Numbered from the stretch's first letter, positions 32,780-41,524 are shown. The stretch is DNA of 48,950 nt from Silicimonas sp. (GCA_022826385.1 JAJDUZ010000045.1:1-48950); one strand, 5' to 3'. Made by a program: numbers and translations. The notes: a model not told the origin generated them from the sequence alone.

Positions 32780-33799
32780 ATGAATATCCTCGCATTTCTT
32801 TTGGGGATCGTGGGCATAGCTGCCGCTGGCACAAGCGGAGGTGCGTCGAACACCGCCACCAGTACGGGTGCAGTTCCGCAGGGCGACCAAACGCCGGCCA
32901 TGGATGATATGTCCGGCATGGATCACGACGATCACGACATGCCCATGCCCGATATGCTGGATATGCCCGACATGTCGGCCGAGTTTGCGGATATCACCAG
33001 CTTTGGTGAGTTCCACGGAACCAGCAGCCACACGATGGAGCATTCTCTGCACGGAGGGCGCACAGCCATCACGACCGAGGCGATGGTGTCCTACAACGCG
33101 CTCCGCGAGTTTCTTGGACTGAACCCGGTTGATCTCGAGACCGTGGGACGCTGGGCCTTCGACAACGATCTGACCAACAACGACCAACCTTACGGTGAAG
33201 ACCTGTCAGGCGTCGGTCTGTATTACGGTTTGCAGGGGGCCAAGGCCGGTTGGATCAGCGACGAGGAATTTGACCCGCAATTGATCGCAGACATCCAGAA
33301 GCTTGCGCGCGAAGACGAAACGCAGCAGGTCATGGATCTGGTCGAGACCTATGGCCACGACGGATACGCGACCTTCCTGCAGGATCAGGGTCTGGTCGAA
33401 ACGTTTATGAACACTCTGAAGATGGAGCCGCATTACGGTGGCTGGATGCATGGCCGCACCCATGGTGACCTGGCTTTCGCGGACGAGACGGGTACGAATG
33501 TTGCGACAGCCCACGATCTGAACCATCTGACCGTCCTCAGCCACGATCAGTCGCAGCCTTTCATGAACGATACGTTCGACTGGCCGCAATGGCCCGCGCT
33601 CGAGGTGCCGGCGGGTGACGTGCTGGACTACTTCCAAAGCATGGTGACGCTTGGCGACCCGCGCGGCGAGGGTATCGAGTTCGCGTCGTCTCAAAGCGAG
33701 ACCGAAATCATCATGCAAGTGCTGGTCTCGGAACTTCCCGAAAGCACTTTGGCCGTCAATGAAGACGAGGCCGAAGAAGACCTCGTCATGATGTTCTGA
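32780..33799 (+). CDS. Secreted or anchored protein with Met/Asp/His-rich segment, unknown
   Basis: A 339-residue protein I do not recognise. It starts with a hydrophobic export-like segment (NILAFLLGIVGIAAAG), then a Ser/Thr/Gly linker and a striking stretch at residues about 41-66 made almost only of Met, Asp and His with Pro (MDDMSGMDHDDHDMPMPDM), as in copper- or other metal-binding tails. The rest is a folded, acidic domain with TMEHSLHGGRTAIT, GLYYGLQGAKAGWIS and a His-rich part (MEPHYGGWMHGRTHGD, ATAHDLNHLTVLSHD). The tail is acidic. The ATG at 32780 follows GAGGAAG; the frame upstream is open but unlike protein. A perfect inverted repeat lies in front of it. Metal binding is inference from composition. 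Confidence 0.72.
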   Translation: MNILAFLLGIVGIAAAGTSGGASNTATSTGAVPQGDQTPAMDDMSGMDHDDHDMPMPDMLDMPDMSAEFADITSFGEFHGTSSHTMEHSLHGGRTAITTEAMVSYNALREFLGLNPVDLETVGRWAFDNDLTNNDQPYGEDLSGVGLYYGLQGAKAGWISDEEFDPQLIADIQKLAREDETQQVMDLVETYGHDGYATFLQDQGLVETFMNTLKMEPHYGGWMHGRTHGDLAFADETGTNVATAHDLNHLTVLSHDQSQPFMNDTFDWPQWPALEVPAGDVLDYFQSMVTLGDPRGEGIEFASSQSETEIIMQVLVSELPESTLAVNEDEAEEDLVMMF

Positions 33800-33805
33800 A
33801 CGGCG

Positions 33806-34126
33806 TCAGTCCAGCTCGCTCCAAGGCCATGGTTTCACGTTGCTGGCGGCGGTCTGGTACCGCGCGGCTTTGGCCACCCAAATCCCCAGATCGGTTCCGA
33901 ACTCGGCGAGCCTGTCGTTCGGTGTCTTGTTGTTGATCAGCATGATGATGAACTGGATGACCGTCACGGCGCCCAGAACCGTTTGCGCAAGCGAGATCAT
34001 GATCGCGATCAGGATCATGTAGATCAGCCTTTGCAGCATGTTGTCCGGTTCGGTCGGTTCGAATTGTTCGCCGTGAATGCGGCCTTCGACCTTGGCTTCG
34101 TCCTGATCCTGCATAGTCTCAACCAT
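33806..34126 (-). CDS. DUF4389 membrane protein
   Basis: A 106-residue protein with one long or two short membrane segments (RLIYMILIAIMISLAQTVLGAVTVIQFIIMLI, residues about 33-64, quoted in parts) preceded by an acidic N-terminus and followed by NDRLAEFGTDLGIWVAKAARYQT, which is typical of DUF4389. The function is unknown. The ATG at 34126 is chosen because GAGGG lies eight bases upstream; an in-frame TTG at 34141 overlaps that site. It is convergent with the Met/Asp-rich gene. Confidence 0.82.
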   Translation of the reverse strand: MVETMQDQDEAKVEGRIHGEQFEPTEPDNMLQRLIYMILIAIMISLAQTVLGAVTVIQFIIMLINNKTPNDRLAEFGTDLGIWVAKAARYQTAASNVKPWPWSELD

Positions 34127-34168
34127 CTCTTGTTCCCTCAATCGATTTTACAGGATTTTCCCGGAACG

Positions 34169-35149
34169 TCACCCGGCCCATGGCAGGAACAGGAACGGGT
34201 GGGTCAGCCACAAATGCCAATCATGGTTCAGGAACTGCCCCACGAAAATCTGCGCAGCCAAGCCGAACCAGATAATGCTCAAGGCTGCGGCGCGAACCCA
34301 ATGCGTCAAAGACCACGAGCGCCGCCCACCAAGGCGGCCTGCGGACAAGGCGCTGTCCTGCCAAACTGATGCATCGGGCCCGTCAAGCGCCCGTGCGACC
34401 GATGCGGCATAGACCCGGGCGCTCCAACTGCGCAGGATCAGAAGCGCCACGAACAGATATGCCGCAAGCCCCAGATCGATGGCGCTGGCAAGGCTGGCGG
34501 CCTGTTCTGCCGACATGTCATCAAAGCCCGGAACAATGCCGCTGGCAAAGGTCACCAGACCACGCCCGGCAAAGAGCGGCAGCGCAAAGGTTACGGTGGC
34601 AAGTGCAAGAAGCACATAAGCCCATCCGGAATGCCGTACGGCGCTGCGGACTTTGCGCCACTCGAAGAGCGCGAGTGAACGGTTCTCGACCGCCTGATGG
34701 GCCAAGGCCATTGGAAGCCAGATCATCAATGCGCAGAACACGGCGACGCCGACCAGTCCCAGAAGCGGACCGGCAAAGGCCTGCTCATACCCTTTCGAAA
34801 AGCTGTTCTCCCATCCGGCCCACCACGACAGCAGCCAGATGACGGTGAAGGGGGCAGTGGCCAGCGCAAGGCTTATTGCAGCCATCAGACCTTCCCGAAT
34901 GTTTGCCGCCAATCCGGCCAGCAAGCGCCAAGGTCCATCTGTGGGGCCGAGCACCCATCCGGGCTTCTCCGCCGGCAGGCCCGCGCGCCGCAGCGCCACG
35001 AACCGCATGCGGCGCATGAGCCAGCCCAGAGCGATCAGCGAAGTCGGGGCTGAAAGGCACAAAAGCGACCCAAGGATCAGTGTCCTGAGAGCACCGATGC
35101 TGCCGGCAAGCACGCCGCTGCGCGCGGGCGGATCGGCTTCAACGCTCAT
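34169..35149 (-). CDS. Multi-pass membrane protein, unknown
   Basis: A 326-residue protein with about six predicted membrane helices (near residues 18-44, 92-112, 128-152, 177-200, 228-246 and 286-308). An RRMRFVALRRAGLP segment after the first helix is positively charged and probably cytoplasmic. The Trp-rich C-terminus (NHDWHLWLTHPFLFLPW) is notable. No family is recognised. Its start overlaps the end of the alkaline-phosphatase-superfamily gene by 4 bp, so the two are co-translated and may act together at the membrane. Confidence 0.75.
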   Translation of the reverse strand: MSVEADPPARSGVLAGSIGALRTLILGSLLCLSAPTSLIALGWLMRRMRFVALRRAGLPAEKPGWVLGPTDGPWRLLAGLAANIREGLMAAISLALATAPFTVIWLLSWWAGWENSFSKGYEQAFAGPLLGLVGVAVFCALMIWLPMALAHQAVENRSLALFEWRKVRSAVRHSGWAYVLLALATVTFALPLFAGRGLVTFASGIVPGFDDMSAEQAASLASAIDLGLAAYLFVALLILRSWSARVYAASVARALDGPDASVWQDSALSAGRLGGRRSWSLTHWVRAAALSIIWFGLAAQIFVGQFLNHDWHLWLTHPFLFLPWAG

Positions 35150-36297
35150 GCAAAGAGCCCTGCCAGAACGTCGCCTTCCGACCGTTCGGCGCGCACGCCC
35201 ATGACCTCGGCCAAGGTTGCCGCGACCGCCGTTTGGTCAACCTCGCGCTCCATCACCCGGCCTTGGCGCACACCCGCACCCAAAACCAGCGCCCAGACCG
35301 CCCGGCTTTCGCCGGAGTTGAAGTGATGCTGGAACGGAACCGACATCAGCGGGTTCGCATCGCGTCCGCAGTCGGGTGTGATCACGATGATGGTGTTGCC
35401 GCGATAGTGCTCGTCGCGGTCGAGCGCCTCGGTGATCTGGCGAATGCCATCGTCGATCACCGCGATCGCGCGGGTATAGTGGCTGGCGTTGCCCCAGTGG
35501 ACGTAATCCGGGTCTTGATAGTTCACCATCATAAGGCGCGGCTTCAGATCGAGGATCGCCCAAAGGGTCAGCTCGGTCAGCAACCGGTCGCCACGGGGAT
35601 TTTTGAAGCCGTCATCCCCATAATGGTCGCGCCACTTTGCCCAAAAGCGCTGGATCGGATCTGATTGCGCGGGTGCAACCTCGCGCGCGTCCTTCGCCAG
35701 CAACTCGGCAAGCGACTTTTCGGCAGCAAGACGATCTTCTTCACTCAACCCGCCTTCCTCAAGAAGACGCGCGAACTTATAGAGCTTGAACCGATGCAGC
35801 GACAGCATTTCGGACCGGAATTCGATGCCATAATGTCCATGGATGCCATAGGTGAAAAACTCGTCCTGCGGCCGGTCCTCGCCATTGATCAGCAGGGCTT
35901 CATGGCTGGGCACGTCATAGGATCGGCGCAAGTACTCGAACAGGGTTGGTTCGGTCGGCTCCAGACGGTCCACGAGGAACTTTGAACCCGCATCGCGATA
36001 GGCCGTGTAGCGCCCCGTCAGCAGGTTCAGCGTGCCCTCGGCATGGCTGGTGTCCCCGCCCGCCAGTTTGTCGATCCGCATGTTCGGGATCAGAACGCCA
36101 CGTTTGGCCAGAACCTTGCGCATATAGGGGGCATAGGTGCCATTCTCGTCGATTGTCTCATACCGTCGAACACCACCGCCGAAACGGATCAAAACGACAT
36201 TCGGCCCCCGATAGGACGCCGCCTTTGCCTGACGTGGAAGCAGGGGCGCGGCGACGCTGGCGCCAAGCCCCGTATTGAACGCGCGACGTGTGACCAT
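35146..36297 (-). CDS. Tat-exported alkaline phosphatase superfamily protein
   Basis: A 383-residue protein with a twin-arginine signal (TRRAFNTGLGASVAAPLL) and the fold of the alkaline phosphatase/sulfatase superfamily (PNVVLIRFGGG at the first metal site, then NYQDPDYVHWGN, IIVITPDCGRDANPL and PFQHHFNSGES towards the metal-binding end). The usual nucleophile Ser/Thr after the first Asp is replaced by GGG, so catalysis would differ or be lost; DUF1501-like proteins share this Tat and fold combination. The start at 36297 is preferred over a GTG at 36306 because GGAGG is eight bases before it. It is followed by a membrane protein with a 4-bp overlap. Confidence 0.75.
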   Translation of the reverse strand: MVTRRAFNTGLGASVAAPLLPRQAKAASYRGPNVVLIRFGGGVRRYETIDENGTYAPYMRKVLAKRGVLIPNMRIDKLAGGDTSHAEGTLNLLTGRYTAYRDAGSKFLVDRLEPTEPTLFEYLRRSYDVPSHEALLINGEDRPQDEFFTYGIHGHYGIEFRSEMLSLHRFKLYKFARLLEEGGLSEEDRLAAEKSLAELLAKDAREVAPAQSDPIQRFWAKWRDHYGDDGFKNPRGDRLLTELTLWAILDLKPRLMMVNYQDPDYVHWGNASHYTRAIAVIDDGIRQITEALDRDEHYRGNTIIVITPDCGRDANPLMSVPFQHHFNSGESRAVWALVLGAGVRQGRVMEREVDQTAVAATLAEVMGVRAERSEGDVLAGLFA

Positions 36298-36353
36298 ATT
36301 CGGCACCTCCGGGTTGCGACCAATATAGGAAGGTCCCCGGCGATCACCAAATC

Positions 36354-36806
36354 TCAGCGGTTCTCGTCGAGATGTTTCCGCAACACCACCAGATCGCCCA
36401 TCAGGCGGGCCATGATCGCCCGGTGCTCGGGTTCGATGACATCGCCGAAGCGGGCCATGACGTTGCGAATAGCAGCTTCGCGAAAGGCGCGACCGGCCTC
36501 GGTCAGGCGAACCAGCTTGCCGCGCCCGTCATCGGGGTCGGGCTCGACCGAGATGAAGCCGCGCTCTTCCAGCACTTTCAGCGAATGCGTCATGGTGTTC
36601 TTGGTGACCTGCATCGCCGCGGCAATCCGGATCGGAGATTTGCCATCCCCCATCCGGACAAGATGATTGATGATCGAGAAATGCGACGGGTGCACGCCGT
36701 CTGGCAGGGACTTGGCAAGGATCGCGGTCGACAACTGGTTGATGATGCCGACCTCGTTGAAGAAGCCAAACACCTCCAGCCCGTCTGCCTCGCCCGGCTT
36801 GCTCAT
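36354..36806 (-). CDS. MarR-family transcriptional regulator
   Basis: A 150-residue winged-helix regulator of the MarR family. The DNA-binding part includes HPSHFSIINHLVRMG, the recognition-helix region IRIAAAMQVTKNTMTHSLKVLEERGFI and the wing VEPDPDDGRGKLVRLTEAG (both quoted only in part as landmarks). Its ATG overlaps the end of the nitroreductase gene by 4 bp, so it is co-transcribed as the second gene. Two palindromes in front of the nitroreductase are the obvious binding sites, which would make this an autoregulated operon. Family members usually respond to phenolics or oxidants. Confidence 0.9.
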   Translation of the reverse strand: MSKPGEADGLEVFGFFNEVGIINQLSTAILAKSLPDGVHPSHFSIINHLVRMGDGKSPIRIAAAMQVTKNTMTHSLKVLEERGFISVEPDPDDGRGKLVRLTEAGRAFREAAIRNVMARFGDVIEPEHRAIMARLMGDLVVLRKHLDENR

Positions 36807-37948
36807 ACACCCCCCAGTTTCGCCTCCAACGGCCAGCGTGGGCTGACCGACACCTCGGGACCGTACCCGATGCGCGCCAGCATTTGCACGGTGCCGCCCT
36901 CGGGCGCAAGCCGCGCGTGGGTTTCGGCATAGAGATCGGACATCTCGGGATACTCCTGCAGAGCCTGACTCAGCGGTTGAAACCCCAGCCCTTCGCGCGT
37001 GCAGGCCAGGTTCAATCGCAACCATTCCGCCCCAGCGGCGATCTGGTCCCGCCGGGTGTTTTCGGGTGTCACCATCCAAAGATGCCCCATCGCGCTTTCG
37101 GTGTTCGCGACGACCGCGTCGATGCCGCTGGTATAGGCCATCGAGGACGTATCCGCCGTCGCCTCGCGCGTCATCATGCCGGTCAGGTGCAGTGTCTCGA
37201 ACATCGGGCCGCTGAAGTCGATGCCGTCGGGGTTGGCGTTGACCTCGCGCTTGCCAATGCGGAAGAGATCAACGCTTTCCTGAAAGGTATGCGGTGTCTC
37301 GATCTCGATCATCAGCGCCTTGGTCGACAGATCGCGCCAATAGGCGATGTCTTCTGCGGCAACCGACCCCCCGATCCAAGCGGGCGTGCGGGCGGCAGCC
37401 AGAATGCGGTTCAGTTGGTCGGGCATGACCGCAAGCGTGGTGTCGTAGGGTTCCTTGTTCGAACGGCGGTTCGGCACATGCGCCCAAAGCGGATCAGGGG
37501 AGGCTTCGGCGGGTCGGAAGCGGGCATGCGCAATGGGCCGCTTGTCCAAACCGGCGGTATCTTCTCCTTCGGGGAAGAGCTCGGTTTCGACGGCAAAGCC
37601 GTTGGCGGACGCCGCCATGGTCATCAGTTCAAGAAAGCACCCCAAACCGATGGTCAACTGCCGGTCGAACGGATCGGTATGCGGCAATTGCCGGTCGGTG
37701 TCGAAGTACAGTGTGACCTGATCGTCGCCGGTCAGGTCGATGATCCATGGCTGCCGGTTGTGCGGGTTGGGCGCAAGGATGGCATAGGACAGGGCGTTCA
37801 GGCGCGGGTCGGCATATTGGCTGCCACCGGCCATGCTCCACGGGGCAAGCGCCTTGGAGGGCGTGCTGTTGGCAATCCAGGCGCCAGCACCGGTTGCGGC
37901 GACAACAAAGCCACCGCCTGCAATACGAAGAAAATTTCTGCGGTTCAT
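36803..37948 (-). CDS. Acg-family FMN-binding oxidoreductase (nitroreductase-like), Tat-exported
   Basis: A 381-residue protein with an N-terminal Tat signal (NRRNFLRIAGGGFVVAATG) and a nitroreductase-like fold as in mycobacterial Acg and related proteins. NPHNRQPWIIDL near residue 60 is the FMN-binding landmark; RRSNKEPYD near 158 is a second. The C-terminal part (LNLACTREGLGFQPLSQAL) matches the duplicated nitroreductase half. Acg-like proteins bind FMN without the usual reductase activity, so the role may be flavin storage or stress protection. It is the first gene of an operon with the MarR gene, with two palindromic sites just upstream. Confidence 0.88.
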   Translation of the reverse strand: MNRRNFLRIAGGGFVVAATGAGAWIANSTPSKALAPWSMAGGSQYADPRLNALSYAILAPNPHNRQPWIIDLTGDDQVTLYFDTDRQLPHTDPFDRQLTIGLGCFLELMTMAASANGFAVETELFPEGEDTAGLDKRPIAHARFRPAEASPDPLWAHVPNRRSNKEPYDTTLAVMPDQLNRILAAARTPAWIGGSVAAEDIAYWRDLSTKALMIEIETPHTFQESVDLFRIGKREVNANPDGIDFSGPMFETLHLTGMMTREATADTSSMAYTSGIDAVVANTESAMGHLWMVTPENTRRDQIAAGAEWLRLNLACTREGLGFQPLSQALQEYPEMSDLYAETHARLAPEGGTVQMLARIGYGPEVSVSPRWPLEAKLGGV

Positions 37949-37963
37949 GAGAATAACTCCAAA

Positions 37964-38000
37964 AGTTCGATATCGAACTAATATAGTACGATGTCGTACT
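37964..38000. promoter_or_regulatory. Two tandem 16-bp palindromes (probable MarR operators)
   Basis: AGTTCGATATCGAACT (37964-37979) is a perfect palindrome and AGTACGATGTCGTACT (37985-38000) is nearly perfect. Their centres are 21 bp apart, two helical turns, so both would face the same side of DNA. On the minus strand a TATATT hexamer lies between them and a CTTGAT/TTGATT hexamer before them, 15-16 bp apart, so the sites overlap the likely promoter of the nitroreductase-marR operon. This fits repression by the MarR protein. Confidence 0.75.
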
Positions 38001-38014
38001 AATCAAGAACTTGC

Positions 38015-38524
38015 TTACAACCAGCGTTCCGGCGTGATTTCGTAAGAGATGTAAAGGGGATGCCGTGGGTGCCCGTCTTTGGTCAGGCCCAGATGGAACA
38101 GCGGTTTGCCGGTTTTCTGAAGCAGTTCCAGCGTTGATTCTCCTTGCCCGCGATGCGCCCCATGCACGCCCCAAGCGGCCAGAACATCGTCCGCCCAATG
38201 GGCACTTTCAGAGACAAACTGCATGTTCTCCCGGCCCATCGGATACCGTGCCTTCTTCAGCCGGGCAGGCGAGGTCTCGCGCAAGGCAAACAGGTTCACG
38301 ACCCGGAACGCGCCATATCCAAGTTGCACGGCCCGCCGTTCGCAGCGTTCGATCGTGGGATCGTTGGCACGTTCCGTCGCCTTTGACGGGTTCAGCATCA
38401 CATAGAGCAGGCGGGGTTTGGCTTCGTCCCAGCAGACGGTGAGGCTATAGCGGTAGGTCTCGGACGCCGAATAGACCGCTTCGCGCCACCCGGCCCCGGT
38501 GTCATGCCGGCGGACAAGCGTCAA
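38015..38524 (-). CDS. DUF1643 family protein
   Basis: A 169-residue protein of the DUF1643 family ([46 protein letters not shown] and AWGVHGA are hallmarks). The function is unknown; some members are found with phage or restriction genes, but here it follows truB. The start is a TTG at 38522-38524 that overlaps the truB stop (TTGA), so translation is probably coupled. The codon use looks like the neighbours'. Confidence 0.85.
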   Translation of the reverse strand: MTLVRRHDTGAGWREAVYSASETYRYSLTVCWDEAKPRLLYVMLNPSKATERANDPTIERCERRAVQLGYGAFRVVNLFALRETSPARLKKARYPMGRENMQFVSESAHWADDVLAAWGVHGAHRGQGESTLELLQKTGKPLFHLGLTKDGHPRHPLYISYEITPERWL

Positions 38525-39426
38525 ATGTTGAAGACCCGCGAGGGGTGCAACTCACCTGCCTTGTAGACCCCAACAGCAACTGGCTGCCCCTGAAACGAGG
38601 CCCAGGCCAAGTCGCCAAAGGCCGCGTCCGCGGAAATGACCATCCCGGGGTTGCCGTTTCTGAGCCGGGTTGCGCCTTCAACGGTCGTTGGAAGTTCGGG
38701 CAGGTCAATCAGACCCGCCGACAGCGGCAGAAGGCGTTCGTCCAGTTCGGGCGTGCGCGCCATTGCCTCGACTTCGTCCAAGGTGATGGCGTCTTCCAAC
38801 TCGAAGGGGCCTGACCAGATGCGTCGCAGCACCGTGACGTGCCCCAGACAGCCGAGGGTTTCGCCCAGATCGCGCGCAATTGAACGCACATAGCCGCCTT
38901 TGCCACACACCATCTCAAGCTCGGCGTGGTCGTCGTTGGGCCGCGAGATCAGGGTCAAGCTTTCCACGAACAGCGGGCGTGCACCCAGTTCCACGTCTTC
39001 GCCGGCCCGTGCCTTGGCATAGGCGCGCTCGCCATCGATCTTCACCGCCGAGAACGCGGGCGGCACCTGCATGATGTCGCCGGTAAACCCGGCGAGGGCC
39101 GCACGCAGGTCGTCATCAGAGGGGCGCGTATCCGAGGTGTCCAAAACCTCGCCCGCAGCATCGTCGGTGTTGGTCGACACCCCGAAGCGCACCGAGAAAC
39201 GATAGGCCTTCAGCGCATCGGTCACGTAGGGTACGGTCTTGGTCGCTTCGCCAAGGGCCACTGCAAGAATTCCGGTTGCGTCGGGGTCCAGCGTTCCGGC
39301 GTGGCCTGCTTTCTTCGCCTCAAGCGCCCAACGCACCTTGTTGACCACGGCAGTCGAGGTCAGCCCGGCGGGCTTGTCGACCACCAGCCAACCCGAGATA
39401 TCGCGTCCCTTCTTCCGACGTGCCAT
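38521..39426 (-). CDS. truB: tRNA pseudouridine-55 synthase TruB
   Basis: A 301-residue TruB enzyme, which makes pseudouridine 55 in the T-loop of tRNAs. The N-terminus [14 protein letters not shown], the catalytic motif [12 protein letters not shown] with the nucleophile Asp, and [20 protein letters not shown] (in parts) are standard, as is [12 protein letters not shown]. The C-terminal PUA-like part is present. GGAAGG precedes the ATG at 39426; the frame upstream to 39462 is not needed. It follows rbfA and the glycosidase gene on the same strand. Confidence 0.95.
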   Translation of the reverse strand: MARRKKGRDISGWLVVDKPAGLTSTAVVNKVRWALEAKKAGHAGTLDPDATGILAVALGEATKTVPYVTDALKAYRFSVRFGVSTNTDDAAGEVLDTSDTRPSDDDLRAALAGFTGDIMQVPPAFSAVKIDGERAYAKARAGEDVELGARPLFVESLTLISRPNDDHAELEMVCGKGGYVRSIARDLGETLGCLGHVTVLRRIWSGPFELEDAITLDEVEAMARTPELDERLLPLSAGLIDLPELPTTVEGATRLRNGNPGMVISADAAFGDLAWASFQGQPVAVGVYKAGELHPSRVFNI

Positions 39427-39477
39427 CTGTGCTTTCCTTCCGAGAGGCCGCGGAGGTGCCAAGCCTGACGCGGAATG

Positions 39478-40209
39478 TCAATTGCCGGGTGCGATGACAC
39501 CCAGCATGGGCCCCATCGGCAACCCAAGGTCATGACGGTCCAGGTTCGGCGCGTAGAGCCGCGAGATGGTGCCGTCCAAGAACAGCGCATTCGGCGTGTT
39601 CAGCACGTCGCGAAAGAGTCGCCCGAACTGGTGAAAGTTCACTCGTTCGTTCGAAATCGCCGCAACAAGCGTGCCGTCGCTGCGAACGCCGACACCATTC
39701 CGATAGTTCAGCGAGTCCGAGTCTTCGATGAAGCGCGGATGCAACGCGCCATCAATGACCAGCATGGGGCCCGACTGTGTGGCAAAGTCACAGTCTGGCG
39801 CAGCCTTGCCGAAAGCGCGGCTTTCCATGACGCGCGCCTGACCACTTGCAAGGCAGAGCACCCCGTTCGGCAAAAGGCCGAAATTTCCCGGACCGTCCCG
39901 CGTGATCAGCGGGGCCGCTTCAACCCCGTTTTCGACATAGTGCCCGACAGGGCTGCGATCGGCATGATACATGCCGCCATTCATGGCCCACGTAACCCGG
40001 TTCGGGGCAACGAAGCTTTCAAGGCTGCCGAAGCTGCCGAGCGGCGCGTCGTCCGACCCGTTCAGGAAAATCCTGATATCATCACTGGAAGGGTCCGCCT
40101 CGCAGACCGTGAAGGCGGTATTTTCAAAGCGGATGTCCTGACACCCGGCGGCGGCGACGGGCGCCGCCAACAGGCTAATCGTCGTCCAGATCGCGGCGCA
40201 CGTTTTCAT
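39478..40209 (-). CDS. Secreted phosphodiester glycosidase family protein (NAGPA-like)
   Basis: A 243-residue exported protein (signal [20 protein letters not shown]) of the phosphodiester glycosidase family named after the uncovering enzyme NAGPA. Hallmarks are [17 protein letters not shown] near residue 76, [24 protein letters not shown] near 143 and [15 protein letters not shown] towards the end. The ATG lies inside the last 35 bp of rbfA in another frame, so translation is probably coupled to rbfA. The substrate may be a sugar phosphodiester in the envelope; unknown. Confidence 0.87.
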   Translation of the reverse strand: MKTCAAIWTTISLLAAPVAAAGCQDIRFENTAFTVCEADPSSDDIRIFLNGSDDAPLGSFGSLESFVAPNRVTWAMNGGMYHADRSPVGHYVENGVEAAPLITRDGPGNFGLLPNGVLCLASGQARVMESRAFGKAAPDCDFATQSGPMLVIDGALHPRFIEDSDSLNYRNGVGVRSDGTLVAAISNERVNFHQFGRLFRDVLNTPNALFLDGTISRLYAPNLDRHDLGLPMGPMLGVIAPGN

Positions 40210-40570
40210 CGGCAAACATTGCTCTGGTTGTGTCGAGACGGTCAAAGGTTTCGTCGATCTGGAAGCGAATCTCGGGCGAAAACTTGAGCGCCAGTCCCTT
40301 GCCGACAACCCGGCGGATCTCGGACCGGTTCCGGCGAAGAGCGTCCAACGCCTCGTCCCGGTTGTCACCGCCAAGCGGCAGGACATAGGCGGTCGCGACC
40401 TTGAGATCGGGGGAACAGGTCACTTCGCCAACCGTGATCGACATGCGGTTCAGGTCCGGGTCGTGGATGTCACCCTGGTTCAGCACGTCCGAAAGGCGCC
40501 GCCGGATCAATTCGGCGACCCTCAACTGGCGCTGAGATGGACCGGGGCCTTCATTAAATCGTTTTGCCAT
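40175..40570 (-). CDS. rbfA: Ribosome-binding factor A
   Basis: A 131-residue RbfA, a KH-like-fold factor for late 30S maturation and 16S rRNA 5'-end processing. [40 protein letters not shown] (in parts) and [17 protein letters not shown] are family hallmarks. The length is typical for alphaproteobacteria. infB, its usual upstream neighbour, is absent here; dapB lies divergent upstream, as in many Rhodobacteraceae genomes. Confidence 0.93.
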   Translation of the reverse strand: MAKRFNEGPGPSQRQLRVAELIRRRLSDVLNQGDIHDPDLNRMSITVGEVTCSPDLKVATAYVLPLGGDNRDEALDALRRNRSEIRRVVGKGLALKFSPEIRFQIDETFDRLDTTRAMFADENVRRDLDDD

Positions 40571-40673
40571 GGCCCCGACTTAAGCGCTGCGATGGGGCAC
40601 GGCAAGCGGGCGATTTGCCCTAACACTTGTCGCACGGCTGATGTATCGACGTCGAAAAGCGGAGGATATCGGT

Positions 40674-41483
40674 TTGGAACTGCCGGGTGTCGTGATCACG
40701 GGTGCCTCTGGGCGCATGGGTCAAATGCTGATCGCCGAGGTGCTGGCCTCGGACAAGTTGCGGATGGCGGGCGCGGTCGAGCGACCGGGCCACGACTGGG
40801 TTGGGCAGGATTTGGGCGCCGCCATGGGCGGCAAGGCGCTGGGTGTCACGGTCACGGATGACGCGCTGGAGGCAATCGCCCCGGCGCAGGTGGTCATCGA
40901 CTTCACCACACCGGACGCAACGGTCGCACATGCCGAACTGACGGCACAGGCCCGTGCGATCCATGTCATCGGCACAACTGGCTTTGACGACAGCCAACTT
41001 GCCAAACTTGAGGCCGCTGGGCGGCACGCAACGATCATCCGGGCCGGGAACATGAGCCTTGGCGTCAACTTGCTGGTCGAGTTAACGCGGCAGGTGGCCG
41101 AGGCGCTGGATGCCGAGTTTGACGTGGAGATCGTCGAGACCCATCACAAGCACAAGGTCGACGCGCCGTCTGGCACCGCGTTGATGCTGGGCGAGGCCGC
41201 AGCCCAAGGGCGCGGCGTTCTGCTGTCGGAAGTCGCGGATCGGGGGCGCGACGGTATCACCGGCGCCCGCAAGACCGGTGATATCGGGTTCACCGCCATT
41301 CGTGGGGGGGATGTGGTCGGCGAACATGACGTGATCTTTGCCTCGGAAGGCGAACGTATAGTGTTGCGTCACATCGCAACGGATCGGCGGCTTTTTGCCC
41401 GTGGGGCCATCAAGGCGGCGATCTGGGGTCAAGGCAAGGGCCCCGGCTGCTTCGATATGCGGGATGTCCTTGGTTTGAAGTGA
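40674..41483 (+). CDS. dapB: 4-hydroxy-tetrahydrodipicolinate reductase DapB
   Basis: A 269-residue DapB, the second committed step of lysine and meso-diaminopimelate synthesis (reduction of HTPA with NAD(P)H). [12 protein letters not shown] is the nucleotide motif at the N-terminus, [17 protein letters not shown] and IHVIGTTGF follow, [19 protein letters not shown] contains the catalytic His and Lys, and [18 protein letters not shown] is the tetramer segment. The start is a TTG at 40674, eight bases after GGAGG (40661-40665); an ATG-led extension from 40641 lacks homology. It is divergent from rbfA. Confidence 0.93.
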   Translation: MELPGVVITGASGRMGQMLIAEVLASDKLRMAGAVERPGHDWVGQDLGAAMGGKALGVTVTDDALEAIAPAQVVIDFTTPDATVAHAELTAQARAIHVIGTTGFDDSQLAKLEAAGRHATIIRAGNMSLGVNLLVELTRQVAEALDAEFDVEIVETHHKHKVDAPSGTALMLGEAAAQGRGVLLSEVADRGRDGITGARKTGDIGFTAIRGGDVVGEHDVIFASEGERIVLRHIATDRRLFARGAIKAAIWGQGKGPGCFDMRDVLGLK

Positions 41484-41496
41484 TCCAGACGCAAGC

Positions 41497-41524
41497 CCAG
41501 CACGTATGAAGTCAAAAGTGCTGG
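41497..41524 (+). promoter_or_regulatory. Hairpin overlapping the ribosome-binding site of the next gene
   Basis: CCAGCAC (41497-41503) and GTGCTGG (41518-41524) pair perfectly around a 14-base loop. The 3' arm overlaps the first two bases of GGAGG (41523-41527), the ribosome site of the gene at 41534. It could limit translation of that gene or mark the end of the dapB message; there is no T-run. Confidence 0.42.
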
